In this document: piece after piece, positions 50,299 to 62,640 of the stretch
Position numbering within the stretch: position 1 is the first letter of the stretch
Layout: the number at the start of each line of letters is the position of its first letter
Origin: Crotophaga sulcirostris
Taxonomy: Eukaryota > Chordata > Aves > Cuculiformes > Crotophagidae
Direction of reading: 5' to 3'
Assembly: GCA_013397455.1 (NCBI GenBank)
Contig: VYZB01000120.1
Span: forward strand, 2,220,188-2,284,187
DNA length: 64,000 nt
Notes under the pieces: model-generated
What the model was told of the DNA's origin: nothing
Databases searched by the model: none
The model's input: only the letters and a program-made list of their open reading frames with translations
Made by a program: the position numbers and the translations under genes

Positions 50299-50665
50299 AT
50301 ATGTTTATGTGTTCATGTTAGAGGTGGGGAAAAATGAATATTGAACATGGGAGGCAAATCCCAGCACAGCGATTCTCCAGATTTCAAGTCAGTAGGGATT
50401 TGTCTCATACCTTTTGACCTGAACACTTAATTGAAGTTCAGGGTCTTGTGAGTTTTTTTCCTTTAGAAAGAGAAATTTCAAATGGAATCAGATCTCTCTG
50501 ATAAAACCTATTTATTTACAAAGACTTTATGAAGTCCCAGTTCCCTGAGCAAGGGAAGATTCAAGTATTGAGCTCCAAGATTTCCTTTCTAGTTTTTTTT
50601 CTGATGGCCACAGTCTCAGTATTTTGTTTAAGGTCTACCTAATTTCTCTGTATTTATTTATTATA

Positions 50666-50692
50666 CACCCCCCACCCACCCACACACACAAG
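50666..50692 (+). repeat. C/CA-rich microsatellite
   Basis: The run reads CACCCCCCACCCACCCACACACACA. It is a simple repeat without other features. Confidence 0.75.
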
Positions 50693-52263
50693 CAGACATG
50701 CATACACATCCTGCTCCATTAAAAACAATAGCCAGCCAAACTCCTCTCCTACACCATTCAGCTTGCACAGCCTGTGTATGTGCTGTGGTTTTGAACAGTA
50801 ACATATGCTTTTGTTTGGGGCGGAGGTCGCTATTATTTCATAAACCAGCTTAACTGTTTCTTACAGCTGCATTAAAAGAAGGTAGAGGTTACACCCATAG
50901 CTTCAATGACATTTCACTCAACCCACAACACAAGGAATGTAATTCAGGATAAGGTATAGTCTAAGACGTGACAGACAAATGACTGTCATCAGAGATGTAG
51001 AACAAGTATTTTTACATAATTGACATAGTATATGACAATTAGTTTGAAGAACTAAACATTATTCAACATAAATAAAGATCATCATCTGCAATCTGCTTTG
51101 GAGATCATTGATAGAAATGTTACTTGATGGTGCACTCCATCTCTCTGGAGATTATACCTCCACCACTGGCCATTGCTTCACGGCTGGTGCAAGAAACAGA
51201 CACTGGGATAATTAATGTGTTGAGCCACACCTGAAAGAGCTAAGAAGTACAGCTATAACTTTAATCAAGAATAAATACATGTGCTTTGTTTAACTGGAAA
51301 CAGTTGAGAAAAGTGTCTTGAATGATCTGAAGCTGTAACATTAATGCACATAAATCACTTTGCATTAAACCCTCACACAGATGCCTTCATTGACGTTCTA
51401 GAGGAAACCCCAACACAGCTTCACATTTGAGTTGAAAGATTAAGCAGCAGTGAAATCAAGCCATTTCACACCTAAATAGGAGCACCTCTGTGCAAGTTTT
51501 AGAAACCTCAACATTGTATTTTTGCTTACACTATCATAATATCCTATATGAACACAGAGCAATTTTTTCCCCTTTTTTCCTTATTTGTTGAAAGGTTGCA
51601 TTCAAGATCAAAGTGATTTCTTCATGGACACAAATATGCATTATGGACGGGTTTATCTTGTTGAGGTGGAGAACTTGTTTTAATAGCCTGTCCTTGAAAG
51701 CTAATGGTTCCAGTTCGGTTTTGGGTGCCACAGATAAAGGTTGCATTGCAGTTTACATATCTGTGCTTCTTAAATATATTGTGATTTTTATCGAAGCAAA
51801 TGATCTTGGAAGACTATTTGTGGTTTCATCAATGTTAGAGACAATGAAACAAATTGTCAACTAAGATAAACAAATGTGGTGCCAGGGATTTCTCCACATG
51901 CGTTTGCCAGCTCAGTGGGGATCTGGTTCAATCTTTGGACACGTACGCTATTAATAAACATTCAATCATTAAGATATATGAAGCTATTGCAATATTCCTG
52001 CAACAGGTTTCAATGTTGTGCATAAGTGTGTTCCTTTATGCTCGGCTTTTTTAATTCTGGAAAGGTGTCTAGGAGAGTCAGGAGGAGCCAGAAGCTTGGA
52101 GGTGCTCATGGATCAGAGGACTTTGAAGAACTGGAGAAGCACATGGAATGAAAGGTGTGGAAAAAGCTGAGTATCACGAGTTTGGGTGTGACTACAATGC
52201 AACCAAGTGCCTGGAGCTTTGGAGATCTGTTTGTGAGGAAGGTGACGAATGACATTAGCTTCA

Positions 52264-52280
52264 CCCCCCCCCCCCCCCCG
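52264..52280 (+). repeat. Homopolymer of 17 C
   Basis: Seventeen consecutive C residues are followed by GGCTCCCACC. The tract lies within overlapping open frames on both strands, so those frames depend on its exact length, which is error-prone in sequencing. Confidence 0.85.
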
Positions 52281-53419
52281 GCTCCCACCTGTTTCTGCAT
52301 AACTAGTCTCAAAACCAACCAGTCGCCAGACACTTGGGAACTAGCAGAGCAAGAGCACAAGGAGCAAGGGAAAGGAGTCTCTTTGCACCTTTTACCTGTG
52401 CCACCGCTGCCCCTGCTGGCTAGCCATCCTACTGCAGAGGAAGTTCTCCCGTCAGTCTGCTGGTTGAGAGAAGTTCTGGTTAGGGCTGGGATGGACATAG
52501 CAGTCACACATGGATTTTCGTTCTTCGTTTCCAGAGGTAAAAGACAAGATTTAGGCTCCATTCATGCCTTGTTGATGCTCCAGGCCAGATCCCATTGACT
52601 AAGAAAGCCTGTTACAGGCTGCTCTGTATTGGCCTTGCACATTGATAATCACCTATAAACCAGCTCCAAATACCTTTCTCCAATACTTTGTTGTCATAAG
52701 TAAACACAGCACACAAACTACCAGTGAAGACAGACCTATGTCAGATCCATCTGATTTTGAAATACTATGTGTTGGTTGCAGAGCCAAAAAAAGGTGAGGC
52801 TTAATTCCTCCCACCACAGCAGCTGTGAAATCGTGATCAGCAGGACTGCTCAGGGTGGTGGGCAGCTTTGTGAGCTGGTAGCAGTGGTGTTTCTATCTCG
52901 AAGGAGAACTAAACTTCATGATGATTTTGACTTCTGCCCCATGTTACACTCTGTAAGAGGGTAAACGTGGTGCCTTCCTTGTGTGAATTTCAGTAACTGG
53001 CACATAGCATGAGGTTTCACAAGTGGGTTGCGCTGATCTTAGAAATGCTGCTGAAATGGAAGGTCCCACATTTCTCTTTGCCTTCATCTTTCCACTGTCT
53101 CTTATTCACCCGACTTAGCAATCAAATGGGTATTTGTGTGACTGGTGAGTGTTTTATTTCTTTGGGGGATGGTTGGTTTCTAGTTGGATCAGCCAACTGA
53201 TCTGACCACAGTTTTGAGTGCTGGTGCAAAGTATAAGGAGACCAGTTCTGGAAGGAAGGCTCTGGGAATGCATGCGTGTCTTCAGACTACAGCATGGACA
53301 TCCTTCAGGGATATATTAGAACCTTTTTCTGACAATATTTTTTTTTTTAAAATGGGCCTCCTGTTTCAATCTCAGTGCTGCTATATCCAGACCTTTCTTC
53401 CTTTTGGAAAGAGGTTGGA

Positions 53420-53540
53420 AACACTCAGTGCCATGGTTTCGATGATGGGTTGGTGTTAGTGTTGGGTTATAGGTTGGACTCGATGATCTCAGAGATCCTA
53501 TCCAACCTTGTAATACTGTGATACTGTGATACTGTGATAC
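53420..53540 (+). mobile_element. CR1 LINE 3' end, variant-tail subfamily
   Basis: The sense strand reads ACTCAGTGCCATGGTTTCG, GATGATGGGTTGGTGTTAG, GGTTGGACTCGATGATCTC and CCAACCTTGTA, followed by 3.5 copies of ATACTGTG (53513-53540). It is the same subfamily as the copies at 19385 and 46381 but in the opposite orientation. Only about 120 bp remain. The CR1 stop and UTR are included but no useful coding sequence. Confidence 0.93.
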
Positions 53541-56500
53541 TTGCAGTGACATTGGGTGGCATTGCAGCGTGTCTTCTGTGTGCTGTCCTTACATTCTGTC
53601 AGAAACCTCACCAGTGCAGAGTGTGGCTGTCATTTCAACAAAGGGCTTGTGTGGAGTGTTTGTACCTTCAGATCAGTATTGGACCCAGTTCTAGGTTTCA
53701 GCAGGAAACACTCATTTTAGCGGGTGCACTGGAGGCAATTGTTCCCTGTTAACTCGGGGACAGCTGCTCTCTTTGTACTGAAGAGCCTGGAGAAGATACT
53801 GTCTAAAAATCCTATGGGTAGGTTGGATGCAGGCCCATTCAGTGAGGCATCTTCACTGATATCGCTTTGAAATTCACTTTGTTATTTACCTCCCCTCCTA
53901 CCTGCCAGAACTGAGATTTGTTGGTCCTTGCATAACTTGGCAAGGCTTGTTTTCGCAGGCTTTTTCTGGATGAAAAGAAGGAATGATAGCAGAGTGCCAT
54001 GGAAAAGTCCTGGCTGGGGGGAGCGAGGTGAGATGGGGAAAGAGGATGAATTCCTGATCCAGTGTTTTGTCCAGCCTGTGAAGTTTGACCAGCCAGCCAC
54101 AGCCTGGGACCAGCCCTGTATTTAAATTAGGCTAATTTAAATAAATAATCATTAAAGAAAAACAGTCACCTGACCCTTGTTTCCCAACCAATGTAGAAAT
54201 GAGTTTGTTATCTACACAGAACTATCTGGTTAGGTTGTTTGTGTCAGCTGAATATAATACTTGTCGGGTTCACACCCAGCTATTTACATCTCTATGTTAA
54301 GATCCAGGAGCATGTAAACTACAGAGAAATCATGCTTAAATTAACTGTGCTTCATTTCCTCAACAGAGAAAAGAAGGGGAGAAAAATAAAGGGGGAGGAA
54401 AAGAAAAATTTTCTTGTATAATTTCATCTCTAAATATTCCTACAGATCAAGTACCGATTGAATTATTTCTGATTTCTTGTTAGAATAGTCACAAGCACAC
54501 AAATACACTAAGAATTAAGTTTCAGCGTGTTTTGTATTGTTAGACTTCCCATATCCTGGATTCCCTATCGTGTTCGGTCCTGTGTAGATAGTTACAGTAA
54601 TGATCTTTTATTAACTTGGCTGGAATAACTGCCATGACTCTCAATAATGACATTAGTGTTTAGGTATTTGTATGTCTAAGCACTTACATAAGTAATCATA
54701 TCACAATGTCAACTTATTGTACTTATTATTTTGCAAATGTTACAACCGCCACCTCCTGTTAAACACAAAAAGAAAAAGAAAAAAAAAAAGAATAAGAAAA
54801 ACATCAGAGTGCCTGAAGGAATCCTGCCGGTTTTAATTTATTGTTTTGTCTTAAACTCTCTGTGCTGTGAGCCAAAATAAACTAATTGCATCTATACTTT
54901 GAGGTAAAACTCCCCTGTTAAACTCATCTCTGCCTCTAAGAAAAACAAAATATCTATAAGCATAGCTATGTTTGAAGGGGTCGCACTAACAGATTCGGCA
55001 GGCAAAGAGAAAGGGATCCGTTCCTCTGAAGGAATAGGATTATGCACTTCCATTCTTTTCAGAAATGGTAGGAACTGGAAGTTCAACTGACTCTTTACGA
55101 CAACCAATCATGCCATTAAACAAGGAGAGAGATAAGCAGAGGATAGGTGTCTGGCAACAGTGGCTTCATGAACTGCCCTTTTACTTAGGAAGACTTGAAC
55201 TCAACAGTGAAGTTGTGGAAGAGTTGATTTGGCCAACTGAACTTACTGCCTGCCTCCAATGAACCCAGGAAGCAACTTGGGAGATCCAATGTATTCTAGC
55301 TAGCTTTGAGTGAGGTCTTTAGAAAATCAAGCATGCTTTTTATATTTGCCATGCCCAAGATCACTATTGGTTTTTTACAGCAAATAAATAAACTATATTT
55401 TATTTTCTCTGTATTTATCACATGCATAAAACCTTGGGGTGGGTAAACCTTGTAATAATCCTATTCCAGAAAATCCCAGCGTTAATGATGATGTGGATTG
55501 TACGAAGGTGCTTTAAACTTTACTTGTCCATGTAATGAGTAGGAGAAGAAATTACACTAGTTTCACATTTTCCGTGAGGCAATAGGAACATTTCTATTCA
55601 TTTTAGTAGGCTGGGGTCATACCTTGTGTTTTTGTTTCTATGAACTATGTTTTAAAGTATGGCTCCACTGAAAGATAGCAACCTTACTGCTGTTTTTAAC
55701 AAGGCCATTATTTCAAATGAAACAAGCGAAAACACAAGGTGTTCCGTTGGTCAGACACAGATATTGCTATGGCTTTGTGGTACAGCATATTAGCAAATCT
55801 AATAGGTACCCTTGCTGCATTTTTATAGGATTACATAAATAGAGAAGAATATTCATTAATTCCATTTTTACTGGCATTTAACAACTTTGTTAAACTACTT
55901 TTCAGAAAGAAGGGCGCTTAACACACGCTTTAAATAAAAAGAAGTTTTTGGGGTGAAAAGCAGAGGTAGTATATCTTGCGGCTAAGATGTGCTGCTCGTC
56001 TCTGTGTGTCTTGCAAAAAAAAAAAGATACGGCACCCCTGACAATTCAGCAAAAGACCGTGCCTAGGCCATCCACAAGTTTTCATTTTAGCATCATCTCC
56101 AGCTGCTTTCTGTTACCCAAAGGCTATATGCACAAGAGCAAGTCGCTGTGAGGTAAGCTAGACCACAAATTCATATAACATCATCTACACCATTGTAACT
56201 GCCGACCATTCCGTATTCTTAACTTACAGGGCATGTGAGGTAGTTTGTAATTTTTTCCCTGAAGGATAATTTCCAGCTTTTTCCTTCCTTTATCCCAAGT
56301 TTACCATGCACATAGGCACTTATCACTGAGGAGATACTTGAGCGTGTTCACATTCCAGCTTTCCTCATGGAAACACGTTCAGGTAACTGGGCAGCACTGA
56401 GCTCCATTTGCAAAATGGAGTCAAGTCCCAGATAAATCAAAGAAAGCTGAAATTTATATAGTCTTTTTTATAACCATTGTTTAGCCATCCTACTTGGAAA

Positions 56501-58029
56501 ACAGTTGAAGCATTAAAAACTGGAGGGGGTGAACAAGAAACAATGCAACAATCTGTTTCTATCATAAAAGCATAAATGTGCTTTGGGCTGATTCCATTCA
56601 GAGTATACAGATATTTTCAAGGAATTTAGGGCACAAAATCCCATTGGGTGAATTAAAATCAATGGGAATTAGGCATCCTCATACTTTAAAAGATCTGTGT
56701 TTAATTCTTTTTAGGTCTTTTAGAAGATCCGAGAGTGAATTATTTACTTTCTGGGTAAATGTGTATTTTTGGCATGACCTTCTTCATACTCTATAAACAA
56801 CATCCGATAAAATGTAAGAAAAAGACAACAAGAGAACTGGAAACCAAAATAAATCCTTCTGGAAATTTTTATTTTATTTTTACCGCTGAATGAAGAGGTG
56901 TCCCCAAGAACACTGCAAAGCTCCTTGCACTTTTACAGATCTATTGCTTAAAATATATTCTGTTCTCCTATTCTTTCTACAGAATCAGTAATAAAAGTCA
57001 GATTTTCAATATGAAACACCAATGAAAAATGCCTTTATCTTTTACATCATAATAAGCATCCTCACATGGAAGAATATTACAGGAGAAAATAAAATGTATG
57101 TAAAACATTAAAAACAGCCTTGCATACTACAGGCAAAGATACCCTAAGTAAATTTTAGGTGCCAAGGGCCAAATTTGTCACTGATTTGGTACGCCATTGA
57201 CAAATTTTTGCCAATACTATTGAACGATGATGATCCTTCCTTTTTTCACGCTGCATTGCATAACGCAATTCAAATAACATTCATCAAAATTTTAATATAA
57301 ATTATAATACGATTATTTATAGAATTAAATATAATTCTGATCTCGGGAACACAGTTTGAAGGGAAACCCAAGTGGAAATTATGAAGAACATTTGTTTCAG
57401 CAGAGATGTGAAACAAAACAGAAAGGTGACAAAGTGGAAAAACAAAAGCAAAGCCATTTCAGGAACAGGACTTCTCACAGACAGTGATAAAATTGTGCTA
57501 AGAAGAAAGAGGAGGCCAGTGCCAACTAAACCAGATAGACAGGAAAAAAAGAAAAACATTTCTTCAGCATGTCAATGAAAGACATGATCATATATGAGCA
57601 TTTCATATGGGACAGAGTGGCAGCAGTGGTACGGGTCACACGTGTGGCTGGGAGAGGAACAGCGAAGACGTGGCTGTGAACCAGCAGAAAGCCTGGGCTC
57701 TGAAAGGCAAAAAGTATTGCATGAAGAACTAAGTTAAAATTTATTCTTCCTATGCAATAGATTTATACAAAGCCAGGCAGGAGAAAACTCCTGTACTAGG
57801 GCTTTGTCACTTTTGCCGAACAAATCTCACCTGTTCCTGACATCCCTCAGTGTTCCCACAGCCTCCTCAGGCAAAGGGAGGCTCTGCACATCTATACTCA
57901 CTATTTGCAGCTTGTTTTTTTCAGCACTTAACTTGAATTCGCATCTTAAGCTCATTACCTCTTCTCTATCCCCACAAACACAATTTAATCCTCTCGCCTT
58001 TGCATTTACCTTTTATACCCTTAAAGACC
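53541..58029. other. Non-coding sequence, no gene seen
   Basis: An A-rich low-complexity run occupies about 54767-54802. An imperfect inverted repeat ATTGC-ATAAC-GCAAT at 57255-57269 resembles a C/EBP-type site in an AT-rich, possibly conserved stretch (57160-57330). Otherwise I see nothing. Confidence 0.5.
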
Positions 58030-58168
58030 GTTTTATCTCCTAAGTGTTCTTCTCTCCAGATTAAATAACAACACTGCTTTCAATCTTGTCCTGTAAATCA
58101 CATTTTTCAGACTTCTGATCAGTCTTGCTGCATTCTGTCCAATAACTTCACATCTTTCTTGAAGTCCA
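58030..58168 (-). mobile_element. Ancient CR1/L3-like LINE fragment
   Basis: The plus strand is antisense to the turtle-type CR1 3' region. Segments are TTTTATCTCCTAAGTGTTCTTC, TCTCCAGATTAAATAACAAC, TTCAATCTTGTCCTGTAAATC, TCTGATCAGTCTTGCTGCATTC and TTCACATCTTTCTTGAAGTCC. Colinearity is good but identity is low and no frame survives. The assignment is from memory of the family. Confidence 0.55.
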
Positions 58169-61100
58169 ACAGAGGTCAAAATACGCCATCAGAAGCCTTT
58201 ATGATGCTGAAGGAGTAAAAGAACTCAGTGTTTCATAGGTCTAGTTATTATTATTACTCTGTTTGCTTATTGTGAGATGATTAAACACACCTGTCATAAG
58301 GACAAGTTATTAAAAATCATCGATTACTTTTTTAAAAAAAAAGAAAAAATCTGATTTGGGAATCGGAAAAAAAAAAGTTGTCTAACAATTATAATTATTG
58401 AAACTATACACTTAAGTGAAAAAAACAATCTAGCCAATGTTTATCACAGTAAGATTTAACTATTCAACTGATTTCAGAAAATGAGGATCATTTCTGTTCA
58501 ATGTCCATGCCAAGGGAAGTCATTATATATCCTACTGTGGAAAATGAAAAGTCTGTTGTGAGGATAATGCAAAGCCTAGCAGAATCCCAAACACTGTGGT
58601 AAGTGTGAGGGTCAGGCAACCATGAGCTCCCCAATCCCTGTATTCTGACTGCATATGCCAAAAGATACTCACAGAGTACCCACAAAGTGGACAGACTCCT
58701 TTCCCAGCAGAACATTCATGCAGAGGCAGAAGGTCTTTTTCTACCCTTGGAGAGAAAAGCTCAGCCCAAAGCATTTAAAATAAGTGGATACATAAAGTGG
58801 AATTGTCATGTCTGAATCAAGAATTCTAAATGCCACCCATTTTGTGCTATCGGGGTCTAGTTGATCTAGGTTGAGCTAGACTCTTCAGAGATCACACTCC
58901 CATTGGCAGCTGAAGAGCATCTTTCAGTTCAGTCTCATCTCAAAGTGTTCCTCAACGGCATTCAAACCATGGAGAGTGAGCCAGATTTGCTTGGAAAGCT
59001 GTGGCACTCTTGATCTGAGCTAAAATGCAGGTGCAGGTACTAATGTAGGTGTGGGGTATAGGTGTGGGTCCCCTCTACTTGACTTGTCTTATGACTAGAA
59101 TTGACTCATGACCTTTGAACGTTTCTGGGTGACTTAGTATTATAAAGCAGACTTTTTTATTCCTGCTAACCAAACAGAACCCAGAAATTGGCCATTCTTA
59201 CAGACAAGAAAGACATCGTCCATAAAGAAGTAAAGGTCATGAATTTGTGTCCAGGAAGAGACATACATTCCTTCCATTGCAAAATTGTAATCAGAGGGCA
59301 AATAGAAAAGACACGCTTGGCTTTTCTTCAGAGGGCAATAGCCCAGATTTTTAACCCTGATCTTCTTTTAGCCTCCTTGTGTGCACTTACAAATCCTGAA
59401 GTACCTGTCACAGGTTTTCAACCACAATTTTATCCAGTGAAATCGAAGACCTTGTCTTTCAAATTGCATGGATTTTTGGGGATCTGTCTAGCACCCATGA
59501 CTAGCAAAACAACCTCGTGTGGTTTATGGTTATGAATCATCCTTGAAAAAAACTAGACTGGTTATTAATATATATTTATTCCAGGAAAAAATCCTCTATG
59601 TCTGCTGGACAGCCCTAATAAGTGAAAAAAGACAATTGTTGTCAGTGCAAATTTTCGATTGAATTTAAATGTAAAAATCTTCAGAGATCCCTCTCCCTCT
59701 GGAAAGTTCTCTTGATTAAAAAGCTTCATGATCTACTCCAAGAACTCCCCGTCTGATTGACCTTTCCACAGTGAGGATCCCTTTGCAGACTATTCTCCTA
59801 CCCACTAGACTAGAGGGCACCCAGCCCTCACTCTTTGGCTGTCCACTGGACGACAGAAAAGGTGAATGAATGGGTCTGAAGGTACACCAGCAAGAGCAGC
59901 CAAGGAAGTGGAGACGTCAGTTAAGGATTCGTGACCTTTGTCCAGGGATTGGTGACATTTTAAGAGCTTCTGAATATAAAGAAGCCTGTAGTAGAGGATA
60001 CCAAAAAAGCAAGGTTTACTTTCCTAACAGTGATCTATAAAATGTACTACAAAGAGCGTACAAGACAATGACACCACGACACTAAGGTCCATTTCTTTGG
60101 AAAAAAAGGAACCTCGGCTCCTTTGAAGAAAAGCCTCACGCAATTGCTCAAACGGGAAAACTTAGACCTGGACAGCCAGCAGCCTCCACCTGTATCAGCT
60201 CTGAATTAATCAAGTGAAGGAGGGGAAGTTTGCACGCTTGCATTACTTGATGAGTTTTAGGTTGTAGCTCCTTGTGCCAGAGGGGCATTTCGCTGCCCTT
60301 TCTGGAACATCCAAGGCTGCCCAGGAATTCTGCAGTGAGATTAATTCTCTCTTTCACATCCCCAGACAGGGAGTAGTCATCTAGCAGTCAAGGACTAGCA
60401 TGTAACCACCCAGCTCCTTCTTTTTTTGTTCTAGAACTTCCTTGTCTGCTGTTCCAATTGCTCTTCCTAGGCTCTGTAAGAACTGCAAGGCTAACAGGAT
60501 TAAAAAGCAGCAAAAAATGAGTTATTAAAGTGAAAATAGCTTGGATCACAAATGGAGAGCGCGCACATTAACAAAGTTTTATCTAATCCCTTAGCAAACT
60601 GGAATACCTGCATTTTAAACTTATCTTTACAGCTAAACGTAGTATGGACTCCATCACCACCCTCTGCTCAGAACTGCTGTTGATGCTTCTGTGAGGTCTG
60701 GTGCTCCTGCAAGGGTAAACCTGGTGTCCCAGAACACAGAAACAAAGATTGAGTTTTGCTTTTGATATAATAGCACATTAAATCACACACACACAAACAC
60801 ACACAAAAAAAAAAGAATAAAGAAAAAACATACCAGAATATGTTCTACCCTTATACTCTACCCTTGTCGAAATTTTAATATTTAATTCTCAAAAAAAGTA
60901 CAGGACTTCTCTAAGCTTCCCAAACTAGTAAAAACTTTCTTAATTCTCATTTGACTTAAAACACCAAACCCCCAAACCCAATGTTTTGATTATAAAAAGT
61001 TTACTCTCCAGCTGAGCGTTTAAGTGCCAAGTTCCATCCAGAATCACACTTTCACAGCCAAATTAGAAACTATAAACTTAGAAACCAGTGTTTTACGACA

Positions 61101-61200
61101 GAGTCCTTTGCCAGGCACTTCACTAGAGCTTGGGCTACCAGCTGCTCTAATAATAAGCGAATGTTACTGGAAAATAATAATACCAAGCGTTTGGAAGCGC
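58169..61200. other. Non-coding sequence, no gene seen
   Basis: An A-run lies at about 58332-58347 and a CA/A-rich low-complexity run at 60783-60830. A 115-codon plus-strand frame (59188-59535) is open but I recognise no domain. ACCCACTAGACTAGAGGGCAC at about 59800 is only weakly reminiscent of a SINE tail. Confidence 0.45.
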
Positions 61201-61680
61201 TCTGCAAAAGCAAATGAATGAATTTAGCGTATTATGCACGACACGGAGCTCACGGGCTGAAACTCCCTCACTCGCTACAGGTGCACTCGACTTTGCAAGA
61301 GGAAAAAAAAGACTTCGGAGCGCTCACAAACCTGCCAGGCTCTATCCAAGAACAAAAGCTAGCCTGGTAACTAGTTAGCGCGTTTGAGGATACCAGCGTG
61401 CCCGGCAACTTTGGACAGCTGAAAGTGATGCGGAGTCGCCGGCTGGTACCCTACACAAAGGCAAACGTCAGCTTCCAAACTCAGAGGATGGAGACGCCGA
61501 AGCGCACAAAGCGAGCCGTGGAAACGCGATGTGGCTGGGCAAAGGCGAGGGAGCGGTGGCTCTGCTGAGCCCGAGGTTCAGCTCTGCTGAGCCCGAGGTT
61601 CAGCTCTGCGGGTGGGAGGCACAGCGAGGCGGAGATTGCTATCGGGCTCACCCCTGTTCTTCGCCTGCTTTTTATCTCTT
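61201..61680. promoter_or_regulatory. CpG-rich patch 1, candidate CpG island
   Basis: By hand count there are about 32 CpGs in 480 bp at roughly 50% G+C, near the number expected from composition, whereas the rest of the window is strongly CpG-depleted. Such retained CpGs normally mark unmethylated promoter DNA. It contains the tandem duplication at 61559-61602. No exon is recognisable; the 75-codon minus frame at 61481-61708 shows no domain. Confidence 0.5.
61559..61610. repeat. 22-bp tandem duplication
   Basis: The unit GCTCTGCTGAGCCCGAGGTTCA occurs exactly twice (61559-61580 and 61581-61602) and is followed by the partial unit GCTCTGCG. A perfect duplication points to a recent event. Confidence 0.95.
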
Positions 61681-61706
61681 CGGCTTGCCACCTGATTGTT
61701 AAGCTC

Positions 61707-61747
61707 AAATAAAATAAAATAAAAAAATAAATGAAATTTTAAAAAAT
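61707..61747 (+). repeat. AAAAT-type low-complexity run
   Basis: AAATAAAATAAAATAAAAAAATAAATG is followed by AAATTTTAAAAAATAG. It separates two CpG-rich patches. Confidence 0.75.
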
Positions 61748-62340
61748 AGGAGGAAAGGGGCTTGCTCCCTCGAAACTCACTTTAAACTCGGCTTTGAGAA
61801 GTCCTTAAGCTCCGTGTGCCAGAGACGAGGCGCAGTTTGGTCACAATAGGAGAAACCGGACAGTATTCGGAGCGGGACGTAACTGCTCGCAGTAGGTGCA
61901 AGCAACCGGGCAGAATTAACGTATGGCTATGGAGAAGGTAGTCTAAAACCCCCTTAATATTTCTAAAAGCGCTTTGATCTCGCTGGGTAGAATGCAGTCC
62001 CTCCATTCTGGAAATTCTTGTTTAGCCTCCGTGTGATAACGCATCTGCTCGGAATTCCCACCCCCACCCCCCCCCCAAATAGCAGAAGGAAAGATTGCGC
62101 CCTTGAATTTGCATGCCTCGGGAATTGACAGGTCAAAGGCAAGTAAATCACATTATACACGATTGTGTTGTTATTGTATCGATAACAAGGCACTATCAGA
62201 ACAATTAACGCACTCGCACAACTACGCGGAGATCACAGTAGCGGTTTAACAAAAATCCAGATAAGTCACTAAACTCCGATAAAGCTTTCCCCTTTTGTGT
62301 CTGGGGATTTGAAGGCTCTCCGAGAGCCTCGCGTGTGTGT
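61741..62340. promoter_or_regulatory. Inter-island segment with motif-rich, possibly conserved DNA
   Basis: A C-rich tract (CCCACCCCCACCCCCCCCCC) lies at 62057-62076. Downstream at 62128-62145 is TGACAGGTCAAAGGCAAG, which contains a nuclear-receptor DR1-like AGGTCA-A-AGGCAA and a TGACAG (MEIS/TGIF-like) word. TTGTATCGATAACAAGG (about 62174-62190) has ATCGAT/GATAA motifs. A perfect inverted repeat AGGCTCTC-C-GAGAGCCT occupies 62313-62329. Motif names are known; activity is inferred. Confidence 0.3.
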
Positions 62341-62640
62341 GCGAGCTGTGCAGGCAGCCTCTCCGCGCCTGCGGATCTTCACAACAGCCTTTTCCCACCC
62401 CACCGTGGCTCCCTCAAACCTGGGGGGAGACCTGGGACCCCTTGGTCGCTCCTAACCCGAGTCCAACCTTGCTCCAAGCGGAGCTGCTAAGAGTTTCCAT
62501 CACTTCGTGCAAACCTCTCGAAAGCAGATTAGTAGAGAAAGGCAGATCTCCTTTCACTACGAGTATCGCTAAAATAACCGCGTGTGCGTGCGGTTTAGTA
62601 GCCAGTGGTTACCGCAGGTGTCAGGTGAGGGGGGTGAAAG
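62310..62640. promoter_or_regulatory. CpG-rich patch 2
   Basis: CpGs are frequent (about 19 by eye over 330 bp), including CTCGCGTGTG, CTCCGCGCCTGCGG and ACCGCGTGTGCGTGCGG. Orientation cannot be fixed. CAGGTGTCAGGTGAGG at about 62615-62630 offers donor-like GT sites, but I see no matching exon. Confidence 0.4.

Larger units (their letters stand above)
46667..53419. other. Non-coding sequence with low-complexity tracts, no gene seen
   Basis: A short TG run lies at about 46745-46757 and an A-rich run at 47933-47956. The stretch 47860-48260, with TTAATTAATT, GGACAATGG and GAAGAATTAATTGAAATG, might be a conserved non-coding element. Pyrimidine, C and CA tracts near 50.2, 50.7 and 52.3 kb are listed separately. 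Overlapping open frames on both strands at 52106-52598 have no recognisable features. Confidence 0.45.

Noticed and set aside
59188..59535. 115-codon plus-strand frame
   Set aside because: There is no recognisable family and no nearby promoter or splice context. Left as chance.
59785..59825. CCCACTAGACTAGAGGGCAC resembling a SINE tail ('accactagacta')
   Set aside because: The match is too short and no SINE body precedes it.
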